A stretch of DNA of 64,000 bases from Membranipora membranacea. Its lineage: Eukaryota; Bryozoa; Gymnolaemata; Cheilostomatida; Membraniporidae. The number at the start of each line of letters is the position of its first letter. Position 1 is the stretch's first letter. This document shows, one piece after another, positions 34,816 to 46,281 of this stretch. A model generated the notes under the pieces. It was not told the DNA's origin, did no database searches, and saw only the letters and a program-made list of their open reading frames with translations. Both the position numbers and the translations under genes were made by a program. The stretch is taken from assembly GCA_914767715.1 (NCBI GenBank), contig OU612070.1, positions 28,446,025 to 28,510,024 on the forward strand, in the 5' to 3' direction.

Positions 34816-35487
34816 TAAGTACATGTTAATCAAATGGTGCATTGGCACAATCATATCAAACACAGTATTAATATGAAGTCAGTTACTCAAGAGAATGTAA
34901 TATATATTTAATATATTAATATATGGGCATAGAAGCACTATTCATTTGGGATTCAAAATGTTGATCAAATCTACCAGACGACTGTTGTATTTAGAGATCT
35001 GGGTTTCTTAATCAATAATGGGCGAAATAATTATGTCCAAAAGTATCAAACATTGACCATTATGTATTTCGCATATAATAATTAACAAGTTCAATTTGAT
35101 TGTTCACGCAACAAGCCTCCTTTTTTTGAAACCTAATTGGCATACAATGTCTTTGATTACTGATGGTTATTTTCTCACTTTCCAATCACTGTTATTGTGT
35201 CAACATTAAAAGTTCACTGGTGGTAGGTTTTTATTATTTTGGTTGAATATTTCCCATTTCGCTCAGGTTGAGGCCCTTGTGGTCATCCCTATAATTCTTT
35301 TTTATTTCCTTCACAGTCGATAGTCATTAGCCGCTAATTATGATGTGTCAGTAATAAAATTATGTCAAAAATTCACAAGTAAGATAGAAAATACTAAATG
35401 GCATTCACTTTCAGTTCACTTCAGTTTAAACTATATTGTGCCCCAAAGCGTTGGGATATCACCATAGTAAACCTTTTAAATCACTTC

Positions 35488-36030
35488 TCAGTCTTCCACC
35501 AGCCATCTGAAGTGCTCTGTGTCATCAGCCTCATTATACAGGAGAAGTCCTGGTGATTGAAGCTGGAGAGCACTTCGTGCCTCTGTCATCAGATCTTGTT
35601 GTTCTGGATCTGGATATGTGCCAGCAGGCTGCGAGATGGCTATCATATTGACAAGTTGGGGTTTGTCGTAGAAGTGGTAGAAGCACTTCAGCTCAGCTTC
35701 TTCCATCATGTCCACAGAGTCTTGGTGGACATTGATGCTGATGGACTGGTTGAGAAGCTGTTCCATATTCAGATTAGATGGTTGAGTCACTGTGTTTACA
35801 TCGAAGAAACCCTGCCTAATCTTACCAGTGTCTCTGTCAATCAGCTGAGTGTTAATGAACACCTTTTGGTGGTCATCAGTAACTGCGGCTCCAAAACGCC
35901 ATCTTCCGCAACTGTTTTGAAATGGTGTGGCTCCAGCTGTTTTGGACAAGCCAGTGTCAAGGGTATGAACTTGCTCCGAAAGCATGCAAACATGTATTTT
36001 AGTGGGTAATACGGACACGCAACTGCACAA
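35488..36030 (-). pseudogene. longest open copy of the unrecognised module (E1-E2-E3, 180 codons)
   Basis: One minus-strand frame joins E1, E2 and the start of E3 without a stop: FGAAVTDDHQKVFINTQLI, KIRQGFFDVNTVTQ, NMEQLLNQSISINVHQ, MMEEAELKCFYHFYDK, MIAISQPAGTYPDPEQQ, SPGLLLYNEADDTEHFRWL. It is the only copy with a continuous central frame. Two defects remain: the splice acceptor CAG|AG of E1, intact in the 24, 25.8 and 31.7 kb copies, reads CGG here, and the E1 N-terminus (LACPKQLEPHH) is in another frame. E3 is cut off at LVED by unrelated sequence. The family is unknown. Confidence 0.5.
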
Positions 36031-36462
36031 AAATCATTTAAAACACCTAACATAATAAACCTTTTAACTAACTTCTAATGAATATACTAGTGAATTAAAA
36101 TGATCCGCTTATATCTACCTCCATCAATAATTCACAAATAAGACAGAAAATACTAAATAGCATTCACTTTGAAGTACATTTTGCCCCAATAAATTTGGGC
36201 TCACTCATCCAAGCTTTGATCATATCGCATTTTTCAATGTTGTTTGTTACCTTGCAAGACAAAAGAAGCAAGGTCATTTGATTCGTCCATGAACAATGTT
36301 GAAGAGGCAATACCACAACTGGCTTTTGATGATGCGGTTTGTGAAGGTCTTGTTTTTTTGCCCAAGAAGATCTAACAAGGAGTTATTGACAGAATACATC
36401 TGGATAAAATTTGATGTTTCTGCAAAGAACGATTAATGGAAAGCTCACACTTTAGTACACTT

Positions 36463-37231
36463 TCAGGTGCAGTAAGACGGCACATATCTTCGTAGTTCTT
36501 CAATACTGGTGACTGAAAACAAAATAGTGCCATGGTTTCCTTTATCAACAAATCATTCCTCTTTTTTGACATTAATACACAATGTATGTCTTGTCCTCAC
36601 TCGTTGATGCCAAGTCCAAGTGGATTATAGGAACAAAAAGCCAAGTTTGAAAACATCTAAATTTGTGTTTCGAATATAGCTGAGCATGTTGACATGCCAC
36701 TACATGGTTAACGTTTTGGTCTCAGCATTACAGATATGAAATCTGCCAGCTTTAAACTCATCAAATATTGAGCATTGCTGAAGCCACCAAGAAAAAAATC
36801 TACCACATGGGATAAAATAGGAGGAATATTAATCAATAAATGAATAAGTTGGTTTTTATCTTCACGGTAAATAATAACTGTCAGCCTTACCAAAGCATCG
36901 ACTGACGGTATCCTTATGAATTAGGGAGACACATCCATCTCCTGGAGCTGAGGATGAGACGAGTACCGATGACCGTCCTCCCTGTCACAATAAATAATAT
37001 ATTATAAATGTAAAATAACTTGAAATATATACTTATGTTTCATAAACTATGATTTTATCACCAGTAAACCCTGTCTCCTGCAGATACTGGTGGTAGACCA
37101 GATTGTTGAGCTGTTTTACTACCTCTGCCTAGTAGTACAGTAGCATGTTCACTGCTATCTGATTGATAGTCAGTGGTGCTACCAATTTTTGTGCTGCGCT
37201 TCAGACCACATGAAGCCATCAAGTTGCCCAT
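36463..37231 (-). CDS. possible 5' exons of the unrecognised gene, Met-Gly-Asn start
   Basis: Exon 37231-37070 begins MGNLMASCGLKRSTKIG and is rich in Ser and Thr; a donor AGG|GTTTAC and an acceptor GACAG join it in phase to 36981-36891 (SSVLVSSSAPGDGCVSLIH, DTVSRCF), which ends in a good donor G|GTAAGG. The next acceptor (36512) gives 16 more codons and a stop at 36463, for 100 residues in all; this third exon is uncertain. Alternatively the gene once continued into the E4/E2/E3 exons now scattered below it. The N-terminal Gly fits an N-myristoylation signal. I do not recognise the protein. Confidence 0.35.
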
Positions 37232-37234
37232 AAT

Positions 37235-38395
37235 GGGTCTTTGACGTTAAAAAACGTTCAATATATATTATTATATTATTTGCTCCGTTGATTATTACAT
37301 GTTGATATCTTGTATCCTTTATGTATAATCCATATTTGTTATTTTATTATCCCATAGTGTGAACTTCCTTTAATGAGTTACTGAACTGATCTGGAGTTAT
37401 GGAAACTTATATTGTATTTGCTGTTTGCATCAGTTACATGTCGATGTCTTGTTGTATCTTTGTCATGTATAATCTAATATTCTGACTTTTTGGTAATACT
37501 AGTGGAACGAATTTCCCAAAAAAATTGAATAATTTCATATTGTTTAATGTTTAATGCAGTGATGTTGGCTTGCCAATTATAACATTAACAACAAGGTATG
37601 AATAATAAAAATGAATACTAAAAAAGCATAAAATGATAATAAATAATAATATATAAAATCAAGTTTACTTTTGCAGAACAAGTCTTGGGGTGAAACGTGC
37701 ATAAATAATATATAGTAATGTAATAGTAGTAATAGTAATAGTAATGGTAGTGTTTTGTTAAATAACTTATCCAAAAGTGTTGTACATAACTTTAATGATA
37801 AGGCATAACACATCATAAAATAATAAAAACCACCTAAATTTAGTTGCCGGAAAAAACCTGGCATCGAAAAAATTTTATAATCATTTTGAGGAAAATGTTT
37901 TACACTTAGTGCAAAAAGAGCAGAATAAAAACAGACAAAAAAACTATGATAGTGAAAGAAGATACTTATATGCTCCTTGTTTGAAACAGGAGAGTCTCGA
38001 CATTGAGCGAAAAGAAACAGGTTAATCATTTTAATGATTTAGCAATGATTGCATTAATTTTTTTGACATTACATTGGTTCAGTCTAAAAAATATCTCACC
38101 CAGCTTGGTATCTGCTGTTAACACTTCCATATAAATTACTCACAAGGTCAGAAATAGAATTCTTTAAATATATTTGATATCCATATATGGAATTAAGATA
38201 CACGGGCATAGTTGGCAACGGTGAAGTATTAAATTTTTTGCAGTGTTCTTGTACCAGTAAAATAAAATATTGAGCCTTGCGAAACTTCAATGGTTATAGG
38301 CAAAATACTAGGTATTTCATTTGAAAATTCACGAATTGTCTCCTTTATGCAAAGTAAAGATTTAAGAAGTTGTACAGAGGAGCTTTCTATGCAGA
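37235..38395. other. AT-rich intergenic stretch
   Basis: It contains a TAG/TAA trinucleotide microsatellite near 37712-37750. The 150-codon minus-strand frame 38029-37577 runs through this low-complexity DNA and is not credible. The 64-codon frame at 38290-38096 has no recognisable domain. Confidence 0.35.
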
Positions 38396-38399
38396 AATT

Positions 38400-39065
38400 C
38401 TTAAGCTTTTAATACCTAATCTGGTGGTCAACACAATCTTCGCCTTGGTATGGCCACTGGCACCTCAGTAGTTCCATAACCCTCAACAGCAGTACTTGCA
38501 GCGGCGCCAGTGACTGCAGAATCTGGTTGGGGTGTTTTTTTATGGTTTGGGTCACTTGTTGACTGTAGTCTCTGCAGTCTGTAGTCTCTCTCTTGGCCAA
38601 CCTCCCTCTCTACAACAGAACAAGATGACGCCATGTCATTTTGAAGCGGTAATTTGCTTCTACCACTGACTACAAACTACTTGCCCTCCTCAAAATTCTC
38701 TACTTCACAGGCCTTAAGCTGGTCTACCTGCCATTTCCAAATAACCAACTCTCCCCTCAGTTCAACCTGTTTGCTGTAAGTGACATGTTTTGCCACATAT
38801 AACCGATAACCATCCCAGCTTTCTAATGTTGTGATAGTCTCGAGTTATTACCCTATCTCCAATTTCACAGGCACGGGGATGTTGAACCCCTCCTGATTCA
38901 CGAGTGATAAGAGCCTTCATATCGGTCTCACCAAATCAAGCCTAGTGTATATTCTACGGCCCATGAGCATTTCTGAGGGTGCTTGACCAGTCAAAGAATG
39001 AGGTGTTGAGCGGTACTCTAATAAAAAACTCTGTTTCAATGTTGAAAATATGCTCTTCACTCCAT
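38400..39065 (-). mobile_element. decayed Gypsy-type integrase C-terminus
   Basis: On the minus strand the integrase end is readable across shifting frames: EYRSTPHSLTGQAPSEMLMG at 39020-38960, CEIGDRVITRDYHN, then ELVIWKWQVDQLK (the GPY/F-type module) near 38740-38710, and a Pro-Pro-Asp tail typical of Ty3/Gypsy polyproteins near 38420. Stops and at least two frameshifts interrupt it. By family knowledge this domain integrates element cDNA. It is opposite in orientation to the RNase H fragment at 22.5 kb, so the two need not belong to one insertion. Confidence 0.75.
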
Positions 39066-39079
39066 TCTTCTGTAGAAAC

Positions 39080-42000
39080 TTCTGTAATTCTATGCTTGGA
39101 AAAGTAAGAGGCTATCTCACAGATATAACAGTATATCATATACAGGTGTTGTTGTTTATGCATTACTTAACCTTAACCAGTCCCCATCTACCCACCAACT
39201 ATGTTTTCCTCAAATTGACAGACCAGAGAAACCTTTACCTTTTTGCATGTGAAGAGAACTAATTCCCGTGTATCATTTGCTGTTGCAGTATTTTACATGT
39301 ATGTGGCAGTTTTTTAACATTTGGAACCTAAACTTGATAATTGTACATTTAACTTCCCTAGGTATCTGACGTCTTATGATGGGGTCTTTAGCTAGCTCTT
39401 ATTGTGTTGGGAGATCTTGGTGCCGTCCAGCTTATGGTATATATATAATCTTCACGGATCTCATTATAAAGATGATGTACTTGGTCAATGTTCTCGGTCA
39501 GATATTCCTCATCAACAAATTTCTTGGTAGGTACGTTTGACTGTTCTTACATTTCCTCCATAGTTATAGTAATTATAATGTTTGTTGGCACTTCAGGAGG
39601 ACATATAAGTATAGGTTTCGTGCTTGAGAATTGGTACAAAACGCATTTCCATCAAATACCTACCAGTTTTTTCTATTCTAATTCTTTCTGAGCAAAGCTT
39701 CCATAGCTGTGATCAATGAGATAGTAGCGAAGATAAACCTTTCCTGTTTTCAAAATTAGTTAGAGTGCATAATTTTCCAATCTGTCAATCATCAGGGTGA
39801 ATAGTGAGAGCATTCCCACAGCAGCGGAAAATGGGAAAAAATCTGTATCGATGGTATATTATTTTGATTATGTCTAGTGGACCTAAAATCAGGCTTAGTA
39901 GGATATCTCAGTTTATCATACATTTCACATGTTTGAATCTCAGGTAATAATGGATCTACATTGTGGGGTATGGAGATAATGAGATAGTTCTTTTCTAGTG
40001 GAACAGTTGCTCTGAGTAATATATTCCCTGTGGTAATAGTGTGCGATGTTGAGATAAGAACTCTAGGTGAGTGAGTTATGTGGACAAACTCTACTCTGAT
40101 TTTTTATAACAACTGTATTTTTTTTTAATTTTCTCTCTCACTGGGAGGATTTGTTTTTCTCCTGGCCAATCCTTTCTAGTGCAGAGTAACCAGAAACGAA
40201 TACTGATCAATAGCCACCCATGATCCTGAATTGTTAGAGATCAGTTTGAATAGTAGATACATAGGTAGAATAGATAATTAAGATATTTAGGAATGTGTTG
40301 CTTATTTGATTTTATATACAGTATCGATATATGATATTTTTTCTCGTCACCTGCCTGCATTTATTTGAGTTATAGGACACAATATTCACAAATACACCAT
40401 ACAATGCGTGCTACCAGTCACTGTCTACCACGACAGGGTAAAAATTTAACTACTTTATAGTTCCCTTTTCTGTTTCATGTTATTTTTGGTGATCATTTTT
40501 TTCATATTTCTGGATCCCAGGATTCTATTACTCATTTCAACACGTGGGGGGGGGGGCTGTTTTTAAAGACATTGATCAGGTCCAACGCAATATAAATGTG
40601 ATAATTGATAACAAAATTGGAATCTGTTTTTTCCATCCATATAATAGAACGATACTCTGTTCTCACAAATAATTCTGCGCTACACATGATACAAAAAATA
40701 TCTGATTTTACTGATTTACAATTCAGTTTGTGATATTTAGCAGAGCTTCCACGTACATATATTTGATTAGTCTAAGTGCTCAGACTCCAAGGCGCAGGGA
40801 GTTACTTGCGCAAGCTATCAAAGCCCTTTTCATGCAATTGTTTGATAACAAATCTATGTATGTTTATAGGTTTATTTGGTCATATGGTTCTGGCTGTGTT
40901 TTGTGTGTCATCTATGACTATTATCGGTATACTCTCCTGGATGAAGCTCCATTTACTTAAACATTGACTCCATAGAGACACATTTCCAGCACAGGGGAAG
41001 GTGTTTTATAGATGATGATATAAAGCATCTTAAAAGATTCACAAGTAAGTGTGGAGTTTTTCCGGCATGATATTAATTTGTCTCGTTATTTCTTAAAAAG
41101 CAACACATCACACCCTTTTCGAGTTGTATTAGAAATTTCAGGCTAAACATTTATCCAAAATTGTGTTGTTGACAGGGAATTTGCAGTGTTGTCAACGCTT
41201 CCTACAAAAAAGTATGGTCAATCTAATGTGTGTACCTCGTCAGCTCTTTTCTGCTTGTTTATTGGAGATGAAATAATTTTGTGAAGTTGTCAACCCTACG
41301 TCTTTGCGGAGGCAACTCTCTCTTAGGATCACTGAGTAGTTGGTTACTGTAAAGAACTGACACGTTGGACCAGCAAACAGTGCAAAGTTGCTAAAACCGA
41401 GCAGAATTTAGATAGCAGTCCTTCAAGTAATTTTTCTCACATCCAGAATGTCTTTGGCCTTGTAGCAAAGCTAATAATGTTCTTGATAGGCTGGTGGTTT
41501 TTTACTTGCCTCCAAGATAGAATAGAAATGACAAGGGGTAGCTGACTATCGCATACATATTTTAATTTTGTTTTCAGGATTATTTCTACTAAAGATTGTA
41601 TATAAGGACACCACATGTGTTTAATTTGATGAGCTTCTGGCAGAGCTGTGGGATAACTTCTCACAGAGGAGATGTAAAATACGGACCATCCATAGCGCTG
41701 CTGGGGACTCCTCCTCTGATAACACTCACCATAAATACGAATATAACAACCTGGAGCAGGAAAGGATGAACTTTGTTGAGCTGGATGATGTAGACCACAG
41801 TGTAGTGTTGTAGATATAACAAGTTGCAGATGGGCAAATGGAACCTTCAGTTATGAAAAATGAGGGTTACTGATGGAAATTGGAAATTTGGAGATCCATA
41901 TTTTCTTCAAATAAATTTTGTTGCGAATCTTAAGTTAAAAATATCCAACTACAATCCTATTCTTCCTATTATTTGCTTCACCATGTTAAAAATATTGTAA

Positions 42001-43200
42001 TGGTTTTCGAAAACCTCATAATCACTGCAAGCAGGTGAGCGGAAAGAGTACAGTCTCTAGATATTATTTTTCTGAAAAATAAAGAAATACAAGAGAAATA
42101 TTCTGAAAATGCATGACCGCTCACTATAATGTATGATTTGGGGGTAACCCCCTAATATTGCTTCAGCTAGTGAAAGATTCACCTGAGTAATTTTTCGAAA
42201 GTTCTGATATCTGCTGTGTGGTCAATGTGACTGTGTACATCTCTATTCCATGACAAAACATGCACTCAATCAGTCTAGGAAGAATTCCATTCTCTCTGAT
42301 CAGTCAGATCATAGATTAATATGACCAAGGGTGAATGCTCTAAATTTGTTGTTACATCCTTCGATAACTCTATCAGAAAGATCCTTTTTAGGTGCAACAA
42401 TCCTGTTGATCATCAAGTGACTGCTCATCTGGAGATTTCTGCACCATCAAGTAAAGAGTTGCATGGGGCATGGCATTTGTTCTCATAATATGAATTCCAC
42501 ATGAAACGATTTATCATAGTAACAATCGATAGAGATTGGCTTTTATATGTATACTATTCTTTTTTGAATCTGCAACGAATTTGCATTATGTCGACAAAAA
42601 AAAACCATCCTATCAGCTGGACACAATTGCAAGGTGTTGTAATATATAAAATATATGGGAAAAACTGATCTTATCTGAAGCACTCATTGTCTGAACAGGG
42701 AAAATGGAAGAACAGACTATTTCTCCTTGAGTAGTTATGATGAAGTGAGGAGTTGTCTTCACGCCTGCACATTATAGGCTGAGGATCCCGATAAAAGACT
42801 AATCAAATTGTGGTTCCCGAGCTAAGTAACGAATCCAGCTAACCGGAAGCAGTATGTTTACTGCAGAAATTTGGGAAAATCCGATAATTTGAACAAGAGA
42901 AATTCATAAATTCTCCTGTCCTGTCAGCAATGAACTAGATTATTGTTTTCGGTATACACACACACACACATGCTAATCGGAAGCATGCATGATGTGTGCT
43001 CTGGCCATGCTGAACATAAGCAAAGGAATACATGCTTGCACCAAGGAGTACTCCTTGCTGCTTGCGCTGTGACTTAGCTTAGTCCAGTACATCATACTAC
43101 ACAATTAGTAACTTAACAAAGTATGTTAGCTAGTAAGTGTGTGTGTGATTCTTGATAGTAGTAGATAAATGTATATATATGGTTATGCAAAGTGTCAGAC
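39080..43200. other. 4.1 kb without recognisable gene
   Basis: Only short frames without domains. Simple sequence: an 11-base G run at 40546-40556 and an (AC)n tract at about 42957-42969. The LINE fragment begins at the right edge. Confidence 0.4.
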
Positions 43201-43213
43201 CAAGTAGGAACTT

Positions 43214-43310
43214 ATGTTTCTCCTTGGTCAGGACGACATTGACTCCCTTCATGACTGGTCTGAAAGATGGAAGATGCCCTTCAATACAACCAAATGTGAA
43301 GTCATCCCCA
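43214..43310 (+). mobile_element. LINE reverse transcriptase fragment, part 1
   Basis: DDIDSLHDWSERWKMPFNTT followed by KCEVI matches the reverse-transcriptase palm/thumb border of CR1/Jockey-type LINEs. The frame stops matching abruptly at about 43305, and the next expected residues resume at 44258. Confidence 0.65.
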
Positions 43311-44255
43311 GTGGGCACATTGTATGCGGCAACATGTTTCCAATGTCGCAATTGGATTGTTTCTGTGTTGCATGGTACACGTTTAACATTCAATATCTTG
43401 TAGAGGCGTAAACGGTGTATACAAAGAAACACAGTTTTATCCAATATGGTAACTGCTCAGTAACTACAGCTGCTTTACTAGAGAGTAATTTGCAAGAATA
43501 CTGGCATCATATGGGATAAAATGCTTTGCAATTTGTTTGCTAACACTCTGTGTGGCTCCAAATGTGTACATTCTATTTTGCACTGTTTTATTCCATTTTG
43601 TGTTTGTGACTGCGTAGCTGTTGAATTTGTATACATTACTTGCATTTATCTCCCCTGGTAAGCTGCTAACGTTCGGTAAGCCCTTGTGCCAACCCAACAG
43701 TGCAATATAATTATTTATATAAACCATAATTCAACAAAATTGAAACATTAATACATGTCAGTGTTTTGAAATAGGTTAATATACAGCCAGGGTTTTAATT
43801 ACTTGCATAAAACACCACTTAATGTTCTTTGCCAATGAAGTTCAGCCAGATTGTTTTCTGCCCATCTTACCTCATTGACTCACCTTGCATTAGTGGAAGT
43901 CCAATGGTCTAATGGGCCTACTAGTCAACATCCACTGTGGACTGAATCACTATGAGTAAATCACACCCCTTAAAGCTAATTGATATTAAATGTAATAATA
44001 ATTGTAATTAAAATAAAATACATCCTGAGGTATGAAATATTGCGTATAATTTTGCTGTCAAGAAAACGCATGGTTACTATATATACAAGCCTCTAGTTAG
44101 ATGTGTAGTAGAGGCAGTTTATATATCGTAACAACATCTACTAAAATACACCATTCCAACATATAATAGCATGACAGATTGCCACATTAGGAAGACGTAG
44201 TTCAGCCTCTAAGGTAAACATCTTTCCAACATAGTTTAGATACAGTTGTGCCAGC
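43310..44255. mobile_element. about 0.95-kb insertion splitting the LINE
   Basis: DNA unrelated to the LINE lies between its two halves. It holds a minus-strand frame 43727-43464 (INASNVYKFNSYAVTN, TFGATQSVSKQIAKHF) with no recognisable family and GT-rich AT-rich flanks. Terminal repeats and a target duplication were not resolved by eye. Confidence 0.4.
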
Positions 44256-44257
44256 TG

Positions 44258-44910
44258 GGTCATCTTTGGCAACAACAGTAGAGTGCCGCCCACCTATACA
44301 CTGGGTGGTGTCCCACTTAAGTCTGTCCCAGAAACAACATACCTAGGTGTGACATTTCAGTCAGACCTGAAATTCAACAGACACATCACAGCCAAAGTGA
44401 ATACTGCCGACAAAGTCCTAGGAAGTATAAAGTTTGCTCTCCACAATGCCCCAGAGAAAGCCAAACTGCTGGCTTACACCAGTCTGTGCAGGCCTGTCTT
44501 AGAATATGCTGACACTCTCTGGGACCCAGCTGACAACTCTACAGCAGAAGAAATCGAGCTGACACAAAGCAAGTCTATACGCTTTGTCAAAGGCATAAAA
44601 GGAAGGCGCGGCATAACGGACGCACGCACGCTCCCAACTAGAACTCCAGCCCCTCAAAGACAGGAGAAAAAGCCACAGACTCTCTTTGCTGATGAGAATC
44701 CTCTCTGATGAAGAAAAACAGGAGGCCCTATCCTCAGCGTACGACGAGGTCATCAACAACCGAGCCAACGCCACCATGATGACAAGAGCTGCTACGCGGG
44801 GAGAACCAACAGCAATTTTTGCTTCTTCCAAGCTGTACCACAACAGTTTTTTGCCCAGGACTGTAAGAGACCTGAGGCTTGGGCCATCCAATACGCAACC
44901 CTAATGACGG
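44258..44910 (+). mobile_element. LINE reverse transcriptase C-terminus, part 2
   Basis: It resumes with VIFGNNSRVPPTYTLGGVPL, TTYLGVTFQSDLKFNRHI and RPVLEYADTLWDP, the classical C-terminal part of CR1/Jockey-like reverse transcriptases. A frameshift near 44625 moves the rest to another frame, which continues LLMRILSDEEKQ, then TRGEPTAIFASSKLYHNSFL and PRTVRDL before the stop at 44904. It is a dead, 5'-truncated element. Confidence 0.8.
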
Positions 44911-45599
44911 CAATATGCTGTTACCCCTGCCTAAACCACTGGTTTTTTGCTCACAAATGGTAAATATATGAGGCACTCCCCTTTATGCCCTAGGGCTTTA
45001 TTAGAGTGTTCTACAATCACCGAGGTAAAATTCGAGGTAAGAACCTATTACTCCATGCTGGTCAGACCCTAGTTTGACAAGTATGGACATGTGTGACAGC
45101 AACAGCAACTCCTTGGTGACAGGGAGACCTTAGCTTAGTTTTAGATTAGAATTTGGAGTTTTCTCACCAAAATTTGGACGGAGGTGATAGAACTTGGTGC
45201 TAAATGACTCCTCAATTGTCAACCTCCTGAAAGAGAGGTAGAACAAGCCAATGTATATTGACTCTGATCAGCCAATCAGATTAAATCCGACACATCATCT
45301 GGGTAGACTCCATGATTTATGGAGAGTATGTATGCCGTACAATCACGCCATACTATGAGTGTCTGCCTGTACAATTTTTATTTTGCAGAATTGGAACCAA
45401 CCTGACCCAAAACAGACCACTATAGATAATAATCATCATTACTTTAGGGCTCCGTAGTCACTGCAGATTGTCTGCACAACTCCAACTAAAACCACAGGAC
45501 ATATCACCTAGTGGTTTGCTTTGATAGAATACTGCTGATGGTTGAAAGTAAATATTATCATAGATATACTTACTCTGATTTCATCCTGCCAATATTATC

Positions 45600-46262
45600 T
45601 TTTATAAAGCGCTGATCACAGTGAGCTCAGAACCTGCAACAACAACATAGAAGGTTCTCAGAAGAACTGATGGGATACCAAAAACTGAACAATCCTTTCA
45701 TAAATGACAGAACACAAAGCCCATATGAAGCCAGGTAACTGTAAAAAAATCATTTGTTTCCCACTAAACCAGCAGGGAGGTCGGGTGTCCCACCCGCCCT
45801 GCCATTGGGAAAATAGGAAAAAAAGTAGGAGTTATACTCTCATTGATTCTGAGGGGACAACTCCTACATGAATTCAGTTATGATAATCAATCATAGACTT
45901 AATATACTACCTAGACAGGACAATGCTTATGCTTCGCTGTTCAGAATATGTCTCACTTAAATAGCACGACATGACGCTGGGCATGATATCAGCCCCTGTC
46001 CATCCCATTATTATTCATACACAAAGAAATTTGGTGGGTGTATGTAAAAGACCTTTCTGCACGAGATGATATCAATAATTTGTCCCCAGAACCAGAACTT
46101 TTTATGATAAGATACAATCATTAGCCAACAAACATTTAAATAATACAGCCATTTACCCTCAGCACTTCCATCACTACTACGAAAATGTAAAGAATACCTA
46201 TAACACAATATCACAAATATTTTGTTGGATGAGCCAGATCTAAGCACCACCACCATCACCGT
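45600..46262. repeat. dispersed repeat family, copy 2, left part
   Basis: It aligns by eye with about 50440-50760 (CTCAGAACCTGC, GGGATACCAAAAACTGAAC, TCTCATTGATTCTGAGG). The copy is interrupted by the inverted-repeat element and continues at 48022. Bases 44910-45600 hold nothing I recognise. Confidence 0.45.
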
Positions 46263-46281
46263 TTAAAAAAAATTATTCTTA

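Noticed and set aside
18000-37000. CRISPR-like array or bacterial island as explanation for the repeated block
   Set aside because: Units are hundreds of bases long, unevenly spaced, contain splice signals and metazoan retroelements, and have no repeat-spacer pattern.
37577-38029. 150-codon minus-strand frame
   Set aside because: It runs through TAG/TAA microsatellite and AT-rich DNA and is dominated by Leu, Phe and Tyr from low complexity.
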